The position numbers and the translations under genes were made by a program. Below are positions 34,871 through 43,446 of a stretch of 64,000 bases of DNA, in pieces. The notes beneath the pieces are model-generated. The model was not told where the DNA came from. It ran no database searches and saw only the letters and a program-made list of their open reading frames with translations. The DNA is from JBDIVL01 sp039794405. Its GTDB lineage: Bacteria > Planctomycetota > Brocadiia > Brocadiales > Brocadiaceae. The stretch spans positions 1 through 64,000 of the forward strand of contig JBDIVL010000019.1 in the NCBI GenBank assembly GCA_039794405.1. Direction: 5' to 3'. Within the stretch, counting starts at the first letter, position 1, and each line of letters opens with the position of its first letter.

Positions 34871-34907
34871 GACCCTGGCTCCTTACTACTCGACCCTCTT
34901 TATGGTG

Positions 34908-35897
34908 TTATTCATTGATCTTTAACATCGGCAATAAGCCTTGCAGGTCTTTATCAACAATGTATAGCTTTTCACATTTCGGAATGACCTTTGCCATCGT
35001 TTCGAGAAAGAGTCTGCGTCGGGTTACGTCTTCAGCCTTTTTGTATTCTTCATATACAGCTAAGAATGCCTTAATATCTCCAGTAGCTTCATTTACCCTC
35101 CGGGTCCGGTATCCTTCTGCTTCTTTAATTACCTGTTCTTTTTTCCCCTCTGCGGCAGGCAGAATCTTGTTTTTTTGTCCCTCGGCCTCATTAATAATTC
35201 TATCTCTTATTTGAATTGCCTGGTTAACGGCATTAAAGGCGTCTTTTACAGGTTCCGGGGGATCAACTCCTTTCAATAACACCGTTTGAATATCAATACC
35301 ACAATGATAACTATCTAAAATCCTCTGGATATCCTCCCTGGCCTTTTGCTCAATCTCTGTCCTGCCAATAGTTAAGACCTCATCAATAGAGCGATCTCCA
35401 ATTAAGGTACGCATGACGGCCTGTGAAACACCACGGATTATTTCCTGTACATTCTTTACATTAAAAAAGTAATCCTCTAATGCCTTTATTTTATATCGTA
35501 TTACCCAATGAACTTCTGCACAATTAAGGTCTCCGGTCAGCATCAATTTTTCTTCTTTTATATCAGGATACTGGTAACCGATCCTATTTGAGAGACCACG
35601 CTGATCCGTCCTGAACCCGAACTCTTCGTTATAGATACGTTTTACTTCTCCTTTAAGTACTTTATCAATACCATAAGGAACTTTGGTGTGAAGGCCTGGA
35701 CCTACGGTTTCCACATACCGGCCAAACCTCAGGATAACGGCTTCTTCATTAGCTTTTACCGTGTAGAAAGCTGTATAACCAGTAACAATGACAAAGATGA
35801 TGATCAATAACGGAGGGATAAATTTTTTTATTGATCCCCAGGGAATATCCTGAAATTGTATCTCTTGTGGTCTCCTATATGGTCCATAATCAGGCAT
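34908..35897 (-). CDS. hflK: HflK, SPFH/band 7 membrane protein
   Basis: Partner of HflC in the complex surrounding the FtsH protease. It has 329 residues. The N-terminal tail is short and proline-rich, then a single anchor (FIPPLLIIIFVIVTGYTAFY, about 27-46). The band 7 domain contains YTVKANEEAVILRFGRYVET and VGPGLHTKVPYGIDKV; INEAEGQKNKILPAAEGKKE begins the Glu/Ala-rich coiled coil typical of HflK, followed by EYKKAEDVTRRRLFLETM. Compared with enterobacterial HflK, the Gly-rich cytoplasmic N-terminus is reduced. AGGAG precedes the ATG. The hflK-hflC order is normal except for the small gene remnant between them. Confidence 0.93.
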   Translation of the reverse strand: MPDYGPYRRPQEIQFQDIPWGSIKKFIPPLLIIIFVIVTGYTAFYTVKANEEAVILRFGRYVETVGPGLHTKVPYGIDKVLKGEVKRIYNEEFGFRTDQRGLSNRIGYQYPDIKEEKLMLTGDLNCAEVHWVIRYKIKALEDYFFNVKNVQEIIRGVSQAVMRTLIGDRSIDEVLTIGRTEIEQKAREDIQRILDSYHCGIDIQTVLLKGVDPPEPVKDAFNAVNQAIQIRDRIINEAEGQKNKILPAAEGKKEQVIKEAEGYRTRRVNEATGDIKAFLAVYEEYKKAEDVTRRRLFLETMAKVIPKCEKLYIVDKDLQGLLPMLKINE

Positions 35898-36000
35898 ACT
35901 ATTTCTCCTTTATTGGTTTTAATTGCTGAAGACCTGGAGTAATACGATCGCGTAAACAATATCTAATGGACACCCTTTTCTCACAATCCCATATTCATTC

Positions 36001-37014
36001 TTATAAAACCTTTGTAATTTCATCTACTCTGAATGTTGGCATTTTTGTCAATGTGCCCTTTTTCATGAGTTTTAATCCTTCACTTTTCTCCATAAGTCTT
36101 CCTATCAGTGTACATACTATACCATTCTTTCTGAGGATAGCAATAACTTCTTTTGTATCCTTTGGATCAAGTACAATCAGTAATGCTCCTGATGAGATGA
36201 GTCCAAGCGATTCGATATGGTAAAATTTGCAGATGAGTTCTGTTTCCTGATAACAAGGGATTCTCTCCATATCAATGATTGCCCCTGTTCCTGATATTTT
36301 TGTGAGTTCCAGAATACCTGTAGCCAGTCCACCTTCCGTTGGATCATGCATCGCATGGATTCGTACCGCTTTATTGGCTAACAGGGCGTCTGTAACGATA
36401 CTTAATCCAGGGTTATTTATAAGTGCTTGCGCCTTTTTAACAAACTGACTGCCAAATTCTTTTTTCATCTCTTTTGCCTTTTCGCGTGCAATAATTGCCG
36501 TTCCTTCTATCGCAATACCCTTGGTAAGCAGAATATCGTCACCAGGACGCGCCCGGGTATTTACCACTAATTTATTCTTTTCTACCACGCCGAGCATGTG
36601 TCCAATAATAATTGGCTGATCGATCTTGTCGGAGATCTCTGTATGACCACCACAGAGAGTGATATGGAGGGCCTGGGTTGCTTCAACAATGTCACGGAAG
36701 ATTCGTGTTACAAGCCTTGTATTTGTCTTTTTCCCAGGTAAAAGGATTGTTGCTAAAAACCATTGGGGTGTAGCTCCCATGGTAGCGATATCATTGGCGT
36801 TTACATGAACCGCGTACCATCCCATGCGATGAGTGGTGAAAGTTATTGGGTCTGTTTTTGCTACAAGATATTTTTTGCCAAAATCGATAACGGCTGCGTC
36901 CTCACCAACCCTTGGACCTACGATTACCCGTGGGTCACGTATCGGATTTAATGAAAGGAGTTTTTCGAGCAGCCGATAGTCAAGCTTTCCTACTGGAAAA
37001 CGAGTTATAGACAA
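36001..37014 (-). CDS. AIR synthase/HypE-like ATP-binding protein
   Basis: A 337-residue protein of the PurM/HypE/SelD fold. The N-terminal half has VGEDAAVIDFGKKYLVAKTD PITF and HVNANDIATMGATPQWFLAT, the Asp-rich ATP/Mg site shared by these enzymes. The C-terminal half has HDPTEGGLATGILELTKISG. HypE would carry a C-terminal Pro-Arg-Ile-Cys; here the end is TFRVDEITKVL, so it is not HypE, and its substrate is unknown. The start codon is TTG 37014, supported by AAGGAG ten bases upstream. An adjoining palindromic repeat lies upstream. Confidence 0.82.
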   Translation of the reverse strand: MSITRFPVGKLDYRLLEKLLSLNPIRDPRVIVGPRVGEDAAVIDFGKKYLVAKTDPITFTTHRMGWYAVHVNANDIATMGATPQWFLATILLPGKKTNTRLVTRIFRDIVEATQALHITLCGGHTEISDKIDQPIIIGHMLGVVEKNKLVVNTRARPGDDILLTKGIAIEGTAIIAREKAKEMKKEFGSQFVKKAQALINNPGLSIVTDALLANKAVRIHAMHDPTEGGLATGILELTKISGTGAIIDMERIPCYQETELICKFYHIESLGLISSGALLIVLDPKDTKEVIAILRKNGIVCTLIGRLMEKSEGLKLMKKGTLTKMPTFRVDEITKVL

Positions 37015-37073
37015 GGGGGTATTTCTCCTTTTTATAGTCTGTTATTTACGTATAGGAATTTCAAACCGCTTAT

Positions 37074-37101
37074 GTAGTGGCAAGGCGCGCCTTGCCACTA
37101 C
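37074..37101. repeat. Perfect 28-base palindrome, family C copy 2
   Basis: gtagtggcaaggcgcgcctt gccactac is identical to its own reverse complement. The flank gaatttcaaaccgcttat parallels that of copy 1 at 1274-1303. It lies between two minus-strand genes (pgeF and the AIR-synthase-like gene) and would form a very stable cruciform or RNA hairpin. No T-run follows, so it is not a standard terminator. Confidence 0.9.
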
Positions 37102-37230
37102 ACTGTTAAAAGTTGCCGCAAGGTCTAGTTCAAACAGCTCAAGCGGTTTAAACGGCTTAAATCGTACGCCTTCGCCAAATCCCACGAGTTGTGTTTTATC
37201 AGTGTTTATCTATGTCCATCTGTGGTTAAT

Positions 37231-38058
37231 TTAATTGATATTTTTATTCAGCATTATTCCTGCGCCAAACCTCCCTGTTTCCCCATGTTGATGGCGGTAT
37301 GAGAAAAAAAGGTTATGGTTACAACAGGTACATACCTGAGAAATTTCTATATTCTTCTCCGGAATACCCATCTGGATGAGTTGCATTTTGTTTGCTTCCC
37401 TTAAATCAAAATACCCTTTGTCATCCGATGTCTCTTGATAGATGTACCCTCGCCCGTTATGAAAAGCCTTTTTAATCTGCTCAAAGGTTTCTGTGCCTAC
37501 TTCGTAGCAACATGGACCAATTGAAGGGCCTATTCCTACCAAGATATCGGAAGATGAACTCCTGTATTTTTCTCTTAATACCCTTATCGTGTTTTGGGCT
37601 ATGAACCTAACTGTTCCCCTCCATCCCGCATGGGCAATCCCGATTACTTTTTTCTTGGAATCAAAGAACAGAATAGGGACACAGTCAGCCTGAAGGACCA
37701 TAAGACATACATCTGGAATATCGGTTACCATAGCGTCCGCTTCGTTTATAGCTGTTTGATAGTGAAACGACCCGCTTCCTCTCAGGTCCTCCGTTACGAT
37801 CCTCACATTGCAATCATGAATTTGCTTGGAAACAGTAAAATTGCATGAAGGAATTCCAAGTGTTAAAGCAAGTTGTTCACGATTTTTGAGTACCATTTCT
37901 GGATTATCCTTAACATGAAATCCTAAGTTGAGGGAGTTGTATGGTGGGCTACTGAAGCCACCAATTCTTGTAGATATAAAATGGTAAATTTCTTTATATT
38001 CTAACAGATTTTGAAAAAACCATAGTGGTAGTGAATCTTTATATTTCTCAATCATCAT
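37231..38058 (-). CDS. pgeF: Peptidoglycan editing factor / multicopper-laccase-domain protein (YfiH family)
   Basis: A 275-residue protein of the YfiH/YlmD family, which acts as a purine nucleoside phosphorylase/adenosine deaminase and in E. coli keeps cytoplasmic L-Ser-containing muropeptide precursors out of the wall. Motifs: SLNLGFHVKDNPEMVLKNRE, VLQADCVPILFFD with the Cys, GIAHAGWRGTVRFIAQN with His and Arg, and GIGPSIGPCCYEVGTE, supplying the Cys-Cys zinc site. The C-terminal YRHQHGETGRFGAGIML is the family tail. Length and order of motifs are normal. It is followed by the family C palindrome and the AIR-synthase-like gene. Confidence 0.93.
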   Translation of the reverse strand: MMIEKYKDSLPLWFFQNLLEYKEIYHFISTRIGGFSSPPYNSLNLGFHVKDNPEMVLKNREQLALTLGIPSCNFTVSKQIHDCNVRIVTEDLRGSGSFHYQTAINEADAMVTDIPDVCLMVLQADCVPILFFDSKKKVIGIAHAGWRGTVRFIAQNTIRVLREKYRSSSSDILVGIGPSIGPCCYEVGTETFEQIKKAFHNGRGYIYQETSDDKGYFDLREANKMQLIQMGIPEKNIEISQVCTCCNHNLFFSYRHQHGETGRFGAGIMLNKNIN

Positions 38059-38582
38059 AAGGTCCTATACTCTTTCAAAATTGAATGCTTGCTTTCGAAG
38101 TTCGATATTTGGGTTTCTGATTATGACCTTTGGATTTTGATATCTGGTATTTTCGATGTTTCTTGTGTCTATCGGATTAATCCAATAACCCTGTAAATTC
38201 AAAAAACTTTTAAATCAAACTGATCCTTGAGAATAAGCAATATTATAAAAAATAAGTGTATCGAATCTATGAAAAAATGAGATAAGGGATTTTCGGGAGA
38301 GGTGCGTCCATTATTTTCTATCCTTGTTTATCTCTTCTTTTTGCCGTAATCGTGGTGTTTTGTATACGCTTTCATCTTTTCATTGTCAACCGATATAAGA
38401 ATTTTATTGTTGACAAAATCTATCTCCATGCTATTTTCTCTTCAGAATCTTTTAAGACTTACACATTTCAACTAAGTTACTACTTTATATAACGCCTTAA
38501 CATTAATTTTATATGTAGCAGCCTCTTTCTTCAAATGCGTAAGCCCTGTCTTTAAGGGAAATTTAAACGGGAGAAATGATAA
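38059..38582. other. Intergenic region before the modular secreted protein
   Basis: A 524-base divergent gap. The 38080-38160 stretch is full of short degenerate repeats of the gatatttgg/ttcgatattt type, a pattern typical of decayed DNA. A possible plus-strand promoter is at 38410-38437. The motifs ttgtcaac (38385) and gttgacaa (38409) are an inverted pair flanking that -35, which could serve as an operator. No RNA gene was found. Confidence 0.5.
38410..38437 (+). promoter_or_regulatory. Possible sigma-70 promoter
   Basis: TTGACA at 38410-38415, 16 bases, TATTTT at 38432-38437, about 145 bases before ATG 38583. An inverted copy of the -35 octamer (ttgtcaac near 38385) lies just upstream. The -10 is weak, so confidence is modest. 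Confidence 0.35.
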
Positions 38583-39632
38583 ATGTGGCGTATATTTTCT
38601 TTCATGACTATCGGTTTCGTACTCTTACCGTTACAATCAGCTATATCATTATCTATACCAATAGTATCAACTAATGAAGCAGTTTTTGATGATTCAAATT
38701 TTAGTGTAACGCTGAGTGGTACGGTTAATGCTAATGGGCTTCCAACAACCACATGGTTTGAATACGGAACGGCCAGCAGTACATATAACTATACAACAAG
38801 TGCGCAAAGCTTAGAGGGTTCAAGTGATACAATAATAAGTGATAATTTGATGATATACACCTTACCATATACAACAGGTGATATTTATACTTATTATTAC
38901 AGAATTGCAGCACAAAACAGCGTTGGAATAGCCTATGGAAACGAAAAGTCATTCCAGACCGGTTTTCATGGCGATCCAGGTCCAACGCCATCACCTACAT
39001 TGTCAACTACTCCGACACCTCCTTATCACGTAGATACTTTCATCGCTGGCAAGGTTATTGACGCATTATTTAATATCTCTATTCCTAACGCCCTAGTTAT
39101 GACCGACGTTGGTGGATATATAGTAACAACAGATTCCAATGGTTATTATATAATATCCGGATTGTCCGTCATAGCCGGAGAAACGGAGGCTTACATTTTA
39201 ACCGCTCAAGCAGACGGCTATTACCCTTCCGGACCACAACTTGTCACCCTATCGGAAAATGGTATTAATGGTAAAACCGATTTTGAATTATTTCCAATTC
39301 AAACAACACCCACATCAACTCCCACACCCGAAGAATGTCTGGCAGAATCCCTGGAAGTATCTCAGAAAAGATTAGTAATCAAGCGTGGGAAAAGTAAGGA
39401 AATAACCGTAATATTAAGAGGAGAAAATTGCAGTGTGGAAGGAGAAAGTATTGTTGCAAATGTTAGCAGCATTGGCTTTGGAAGGGTATCTCTCTCGGAA
39501 ACTAGCGCAGTGACAAATAATGAAGGTGAAGCCGTATTCTCAATTACTGCTGAAAAACTTGGGAAAAGCAGGATTATATTCGAGGCTGGCAATTTAAAAA
39601 AATCTATAATTATAAAGATTACCAGACAATAA
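38583..39632 (+). CDS. Secreted modular beta-sandwich protein
   Basis: A 349-residue exported protein with a signal peptide (residues 1-25). Order: an Fn3-like domain with the NGLPTTTWFEYGTASSTYNY pattern common in extracellular proteins (about 27-130), a Pro/Thr linker (PGPTPSPTLSTTPTPP), a carboxypeptidase-regulatory-like domain (about 153-240, ISGLSVIAGETEAYILTAQA), a second Pro/Thr linker (TTPTSTPTPEE) and an Ig-like BIG-type domain (about 255-349, VTNNEGEAVFSITAEKLGKS). It has no sortase or PEP-type anchor, so it is probably periplasmic or loosely surface bound. It stands alone on the plus strand. Confidence 0.8.
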   Translation: MWRIFSFMTIGFVLLPLQSAISLSIPIVSTNEAVFDDSNFSVTLSGTVNANGLPTTTWFEYGTASSTYNYTTSAQSLEGSSDTIISDNLMIYTLPYTTGDIYTYYYRIAAQNSVGIAYGNEKSFQTGFHGDPGPTPSPTLSTTPTPPYHVDTFIAGKVIDALFNISIPNALVMTDVGGYIVTTDSNGYYIISGLSVIAGETEAYILTAQADGYYPSGPQLVTLSENGINGKTDFELFPIQTTPTSTPTPEECLAESLEVSQKRLVIKRGKSKEITVILRGENCSVEGESIVANVSSIGFGRVSLSETSAVTNNEGEAVFSITAEKLGKSRIIFEAGNLKKSIIIKITRQ

Positions 39633-39971
39633 AGAAGATACTATGAACATTGATTACCGAAATGAGCAGCAATCTTGCCATAACCTCGGAAATTCCTAAT
39701 CATGATTCAGAAATTAAATGATAAAACGATCATTTTTAACCAAAATCAGTGATATATTCAACTTAGGATTCGGCATAACAAGTAACAAAACCATACCATG
39801 GCACTCTATAAATACTTAAAAAAAGGGCGTTGAATCTATGAAAAAAATTCAACGCCCTTCTACAAAAACCTGTTTAACAATACAAGACAAGTCTCCCTTT
39901 ATCTCCCTTTACTCCAGGAGTATTTTAGAGAATTGTGATGAATATTACTGTAAAAATATTGGCTATGAGGG
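39633..39971. other. Intergenic region between convergent genes
   Basis: A 339-base gap holding the terminator at 39817-39859 for the minus-strand amt/glnB unit and nothing else I can recognise. The first 150 bases after the secreted-protein stop are AT-rich with no plus-strand terminator hairpin. Confidence 0.55.
39817..39859 (-). terminator. Rho-independent terminator of the amt/glnB cluster
   Basis: Read on the minus strand, aagggcgttgaat pairs perfectly with attcaacgccctt (39847-39859 with 39823-39835) and is followed by TTTTTT. It lies about 110 bases after the glnB1 stop. Confidence 0.9.
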
Positions 39972-40310
39972 TTATACTGCCTTTTCTCCTCTCTCACCGG
40001 TACGGATACGCAGTACGTCTTCTATGGGGCTAATAAAAATTTTCCCATCACCGATGCTTCCCGTTTGTGATTCCTTGGTAATGCACTGAACAATTTTTTC
40101 AACATCCTGATCAGGAACAACAAGCTCTATCTTTACTTTTGACAGTAAATCAACCCTGAAAGTTCTTCCACGCCACTGCTCGGTTATTCCCCGCTGAGCG
40201 CCGTGTCCTTTTACATCAGTTACCGTCATACCAGGATAACCTAAATCTTCCAATGCGTCTTTAACGATGGTTAGCCGTTCGGGTCTTATGATTGCCTCAA
40301 TCTTTTTCAT
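39972..40310 (-). CDS. glnB: PII signal protein 1 with Phe at the uridylylation position
   Basis: A 112-residue nitrogen/energy sensor that binds ATP, ADP and 2-oxoglutarate and usually controls Amt gating and nitrogen enzymes. ATG 40310 is chosen because GGAGG lies eight bases upstream; a TTG six bases earlier is less likely. The T-loop reads KGHGAQRGITEQWRGRTFRV: position 51, Tyr in E. coli GlnB, is Phe (codon 40158-40160), so this paralogue cannot be uridylylated there. The B-loop/C-loop signature TGSIGDGKIFISPIEDVLRI is intact. It follows amt1 by 95 bases and likely regulates it. Confidence 0.95.
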   Translation of the reverse strand: MKKIEAIIRPERLTIVKDALEDLGYPGMTVTDVKGHGAQRGITEQWRGRTFRVDLLSKVKIELVVPDQDVEKIVQCITKESQTGSIGDGKIFISPIEDVLRIRTGERGEKAV

Positions 40311-40405
40311 GTACAAACCTCCTTCATAATGAAATATGCCCTGATCTTATAATCAGAATCAATGAATCTGGCCATTTTTGTCTTCTTGGTATGTTAAATG
40401 GGTGA

Positions 40406-41734
40406 CTAAACCTGTTCTGCTTCATAATAATGATAAGCAACCTCTTTATGCTGGGTAAGATCCATACCGGTTGTCTCGTCTGCTTCGCTTGGTCTTAAAC
40501 CAACAACTGCATTTACAAACCAGGCCAGGAGTGCTGTAACACCGAAAGAATAAAACCATGCGGCAAGGATACCTATCCACTGTTTTCCCAATTGGGCAAC
40601 ATTCCCGTAAATTGCGCCATCAAAACCGGCCGGGTTTACAGCAGTTGTGCAGAAAATACCGGTTGCAAATGCTCCCCAGGTTCCACCTACACCATGTACT
40701 CCGATAACATCCAGTGCATCATCGTAGCCCAGAGCCTTTTTCATTCTTGTTGTGGCATAGAAACATGCCAATCCTCCACCGACACCTATTGCAAGTGATG
40801 CCATAGGACCTACAAAACCACAAGCGGGCGTAATAGAAACTAGCCCTGCTACGGCACCGGAACAAGCACCAAGTATCGTTGGTCTCTTGTGATGTATCCA
40901 TTCCAGGATAGACCATGTAAATCCGGCAGCACCGGTAGCTATATTAGTAACAACAAAGGCACTCGAGGCAAGTCCCGTGGCACCAACTGCGCTACCTGCA
41001 TTGAAGCCAAACCAACCAAACCAAAGTAAGCCAGTACCTAACATCATTAAAGGTAAGTTATGAGGAGGTCTTACTTCTTTTCGTTTTCCTACAAATAAAA
41101 TTACGGCAAGGGCGGAAGCAGCAGAACAAATATGAACGACCGTTCCACCGGCAAAATCTAATGAACCCAGTTTTAATAACCAACCATCAATACCCCATAC
41201 CCAGTGTGCTAGAGGTGCATATACTGCTGCTGTCCATAAAAGCACCAGGAGTAACCATGCATTAAATTTAAATCGTTCGGCAAATGCGCCTGTCATAAGG
41301 GCGGGGGTGATAATAGCGAACATACATTGAAATATCATAAAAGTCATATGTGGTACTGTTGTTGCGTAAATATCACTAGGTGCCTGCCCAACCGTACCAG
41401 CGCCGAGTCCACACCATTGAAGACCACCAATAAACCAGTTCGCAGGGGCAAATGCTAAACTATATCCATAGAGTACCCATTGTATACTTACAATGCACAT
41501 AACGATAAAACTCATCCAAATTGTATTTACCATGTTCTTTGACCTTACCATACCCCCGTAAAAGAGAGCAAGTCCAGGTGTCATGATAAGCACCAGTGCT
41601 GACGATGCAAGCAACCACGCATTGTCTCCCGTATCAATCTTTGGAGCATCTTGTGCCATTGCGTTTGATGCAAATAGAACTATCATCGACAATGCAATAA
41701 TCGACGAAATACCGAAAAGGGTTTCTTTTCTCAT
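40406..41734 (-). CDS. amt: Ammonium transporter, Amt family (1)
   Basis: A 442-residue Amt channel with a signal-like N-terminus and eleven membrane segments. ATG 41734 is chosen because AAGGAG sits six bases before it; the upstream ATG has no spacing. The pore His pair is present: the first in LDFAGGTVVHICSA (position equivalent to His168) and the second in LDVIGVHGVGGTWGAFATGI (His318). The family signature LLWFGWFGFNAGSAVGATG is clear. The C-terminal tail (SEADETTGMDLTQHKEVAYH) fits the cytosolic region that PII proteins gate. It is paired with glnB1 downstream. Confidence 0.96.
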   Translation of the reverse strand: MRKETLFGISSIIALSMIVLFASNAMAQDAPKIDTGDNAWLLASSALVLIMTPGLALFYGGMVRSKNMVNTIWMSFIVMCIVSIQWVLYGYSLAFAPANWFIGGLQWCGLGAGTVGQAPSDIYATTVPHMTFMIFQCMFAIITPALMTGAFAERFKFNAWLLLVLLWTAAVYAPLAHWVWGIDGWLLKLGSLDFAGGTVVHICSAASALAVILFVGKRKEVRPPHNLPLMMLGTGLLWFGWFGFNAGSAVGATGLASSAFVVTNIATGAAGFTWSILEWIHHKRPTILGACSGAVAGLVSITPACGFVGPMASLAIGVGGGLACFYATTRMKKALGYDDALDVIGVHGVGGTWGAFATGIFCTTAVNPAGFDGAIYGNVAQLGKQWIGILAAWFYSFGVTALLAWFVNAVVGLRPSEADETTGMDLTQHKEVAYHYYEAEQV

Positions 41735-41860
41735 AGCCATCTCCTTATTAACGTTATAAAATAACTACCCTTCCACTACAAAACTGCTCACACGTTGCTA
41801 CCATAAACAGACCGCTTTAACATAATAAAACAATTATTCAGAATCTAAATGGATTTTTAA

Positions 41861-41870
41861 TCACCTCCTT
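41861..41870 (-). promoter_or_regulatory. Orphan Shine-Dalgarno sequence ahead of amt1
   Basis: aaggaggtga is a ten-base complement of the 16S rRNA 3' end, but no credible start codon lies 5-10 bases downstream. The nearest frame is a GTG inside the motif with only eight codons. It sits 127 bases before amt1. A similar orphan precedes amt3 at 46978-46988. Confidence 0.4.
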
Positions 41871-41885
41871 CTTTATGAAGTTACC

Positions 41886-42830
41886 TTAGTTCTCATACGG
41901 TCTTAATTTTATTTCCCACAAATAGCTGGCTAAACTGTCTACGTCTTTTTGTAGAAAGAGTGATGGCTCTTTTTCTTTCATTCGATCAACGATGCTCTTG
42001 CATCTCCGTTTTGAATATAACTGCGAAACATTTGTCATTTTTGATGGGTTATGGCAAGGTACACAGTTATTCATGTATACCCCTTCTGTAAAGTTTACTA
42101 TATCATTTTCTCCAATATGTTTTAGCGACTCGAATTCTTCAAGCTTCCCTTTGTCTATTTCACCTCGCTGGTATTTTTTAAATAAGGCAATTACCTTTTG
42201 TTCATCTTCTGTAAACCTTTCTTCTTTTTCCATTTGCAGTCTGTTAAATGCATGAATGATATCTTCTTCAACCCAGTTCTTGTGTGAAAATATATACTCC
42301 AGGATATGACATTGCCCGCATTTTTTATTCAGTGTTACTTCCATACCCTCTTCAGAATGTACCACAGAAGCTAATATACCCTGGTTGCTTCTATCAAATG
42401 AAACTATCAATTTGGCATCTGTAGGAGAGCTTATTATTGTTATGCCTTTTGACAAAGCAATATAAGGCATAAAACCAAAAAAACTTTTTACCTTTCCTAT
42501 TTCAATTTCCCTGTTATCAGTATAATAAAAAATACGCTTACTCACTTCATCGTAAACTACTTCCTTCGGCAGCAAATATGATATTTCTTTATGTCTTTTA
42601 TGGTCTGTAATACTTCTTGCGCCTTCATCGAGCACTAATTGGATATAAACCCGCTTATCTTTAACAATGAGAGATTCCCTACGAACAATGCTATCTTTAA
42701 CAATCTCGTGATTTTTATTTTCTAAAATTCCATTAATCACATAGTCTTGGGCAAACAAAGAAAATGGTACCAACCCATTTATAAAAAATAGTGTTGTGAA
42801 AATAAGGGGATAGAATTTATTGTTATCCAT
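41886..42830 (-). CDS. Exported dihaem cytochrome c
   Basis: A 314-residue protein, start ATG 42830 because GGAG lies six bases upstream (a TTG 12 bases further has none). It has a signal peptide (KFYPLIFTTLFFINGLVPFS, cleavage near FAQDY). Residues 20-170 have no clear family and may form a beta-rich sensor domain. Haem motif 1 is CGQCH near 171 and haem motif 2 CVPCH near 257, the latter in a cytochrome-c-like module ending SLASYLWEIKLRP. It lies between amt2 and amt1, on the same strand. A haem protein in an ammonium-transport cluster is unusual; redox sensing or electron transfer are both possible. Confidence 0.8.
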   Translation of the reverse strand: MDNNKFYPLIFTTLFFINGLVPFSLFAQDYVINGILENKNHEIVKDSIVRRESLIVKDKRVYIQLVLDEGARSITDHKRHKEISYLLPKEVVYDEVSKRIFYYTDNREIEIGKVKSFFGFMPYIALSKGITIISSPTDAKLIVSFDRSNQGILASVVHSEEGMEVTLNKKCGQCHILEYIFSHKNWVEEDIIHAFNRLQMEKEERFTEDEQKVIALFKKYQRGEIDKGKLEEFESLKHIGENDIVNFTEGVYMNNCVPCHNPSKMTNVSQLYSKRRCKSIVDRMKEKEPSLFLQKDVDSLASYLWEIKLRPYEN

Positions 42831-43446
42831 ATAAATCTCCAACCTAATATAATCAGATAGGATTTAGAGAAGAGATACTACATCAAATAATTGACAAAAT
42901 TGAAAAATCAGAAACAAATAGTTATCTTCTGACCTATGTTTATTCTCATTATAGTATTTAGCACACTATATGCCTAAAATGTTACTTGATAAAATGTTTT
43001 TATGCAAGTGTATGTTGTGTGGCTGTATGTGACTTATTTAGCGTTGTATTGTGTTGTATTGTACGTTATTTGCTACTCTGTATAAATTGGATGATTTAAA
43101 CCAAAAATTATTTATTACAACAAGGCCTTAATGAAATTACTTCCTTATCGTTTTTGGAAATGAGCGATAAAGAGATTCATTATTTATTTTAGTTTTGGGA
43201 ATACGAAAAACGGATAAAATGTGGAAAGAATTAGGAAAGCCAAAAGACATTTACAAAAAAGTCTCAAAGATTGAACTACATAGTTATTGGTTATAACCTG
43301 TTTTTTAACTCAGAATTATGTTACAAATTGAGTTAATCTTTGCCGTTTTTTATAAAGACTTCAGAAAGAAAGTGCCGTCGAATTGAAATGAAAAAATTAT
43401 TTTCTTTAAAAATTAAAAGTTGTTCTGGGGTAGTATAGTTTTTGAA
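42831..43446. other. Intergenic region between amt2 and the dihaem cytochrome
   Basis: A 616-base AT-rich gap. At 43046-43068 gttgtattgtgttgtattgt is a short direct duplication. No family A-C repeat, RNA gene, terminator or strong promoter was seen. The size suggests that the dihaem gene has its own promoter. Confidence 0.5.

Noticed and set aside
38059..38582. CRISPR-like short repeats in the 38080-38160 stretch
   Set aside because: The gatatttgg-type words are irregular, with no constant repeat or spacer length, and no cas gene is present in the window.
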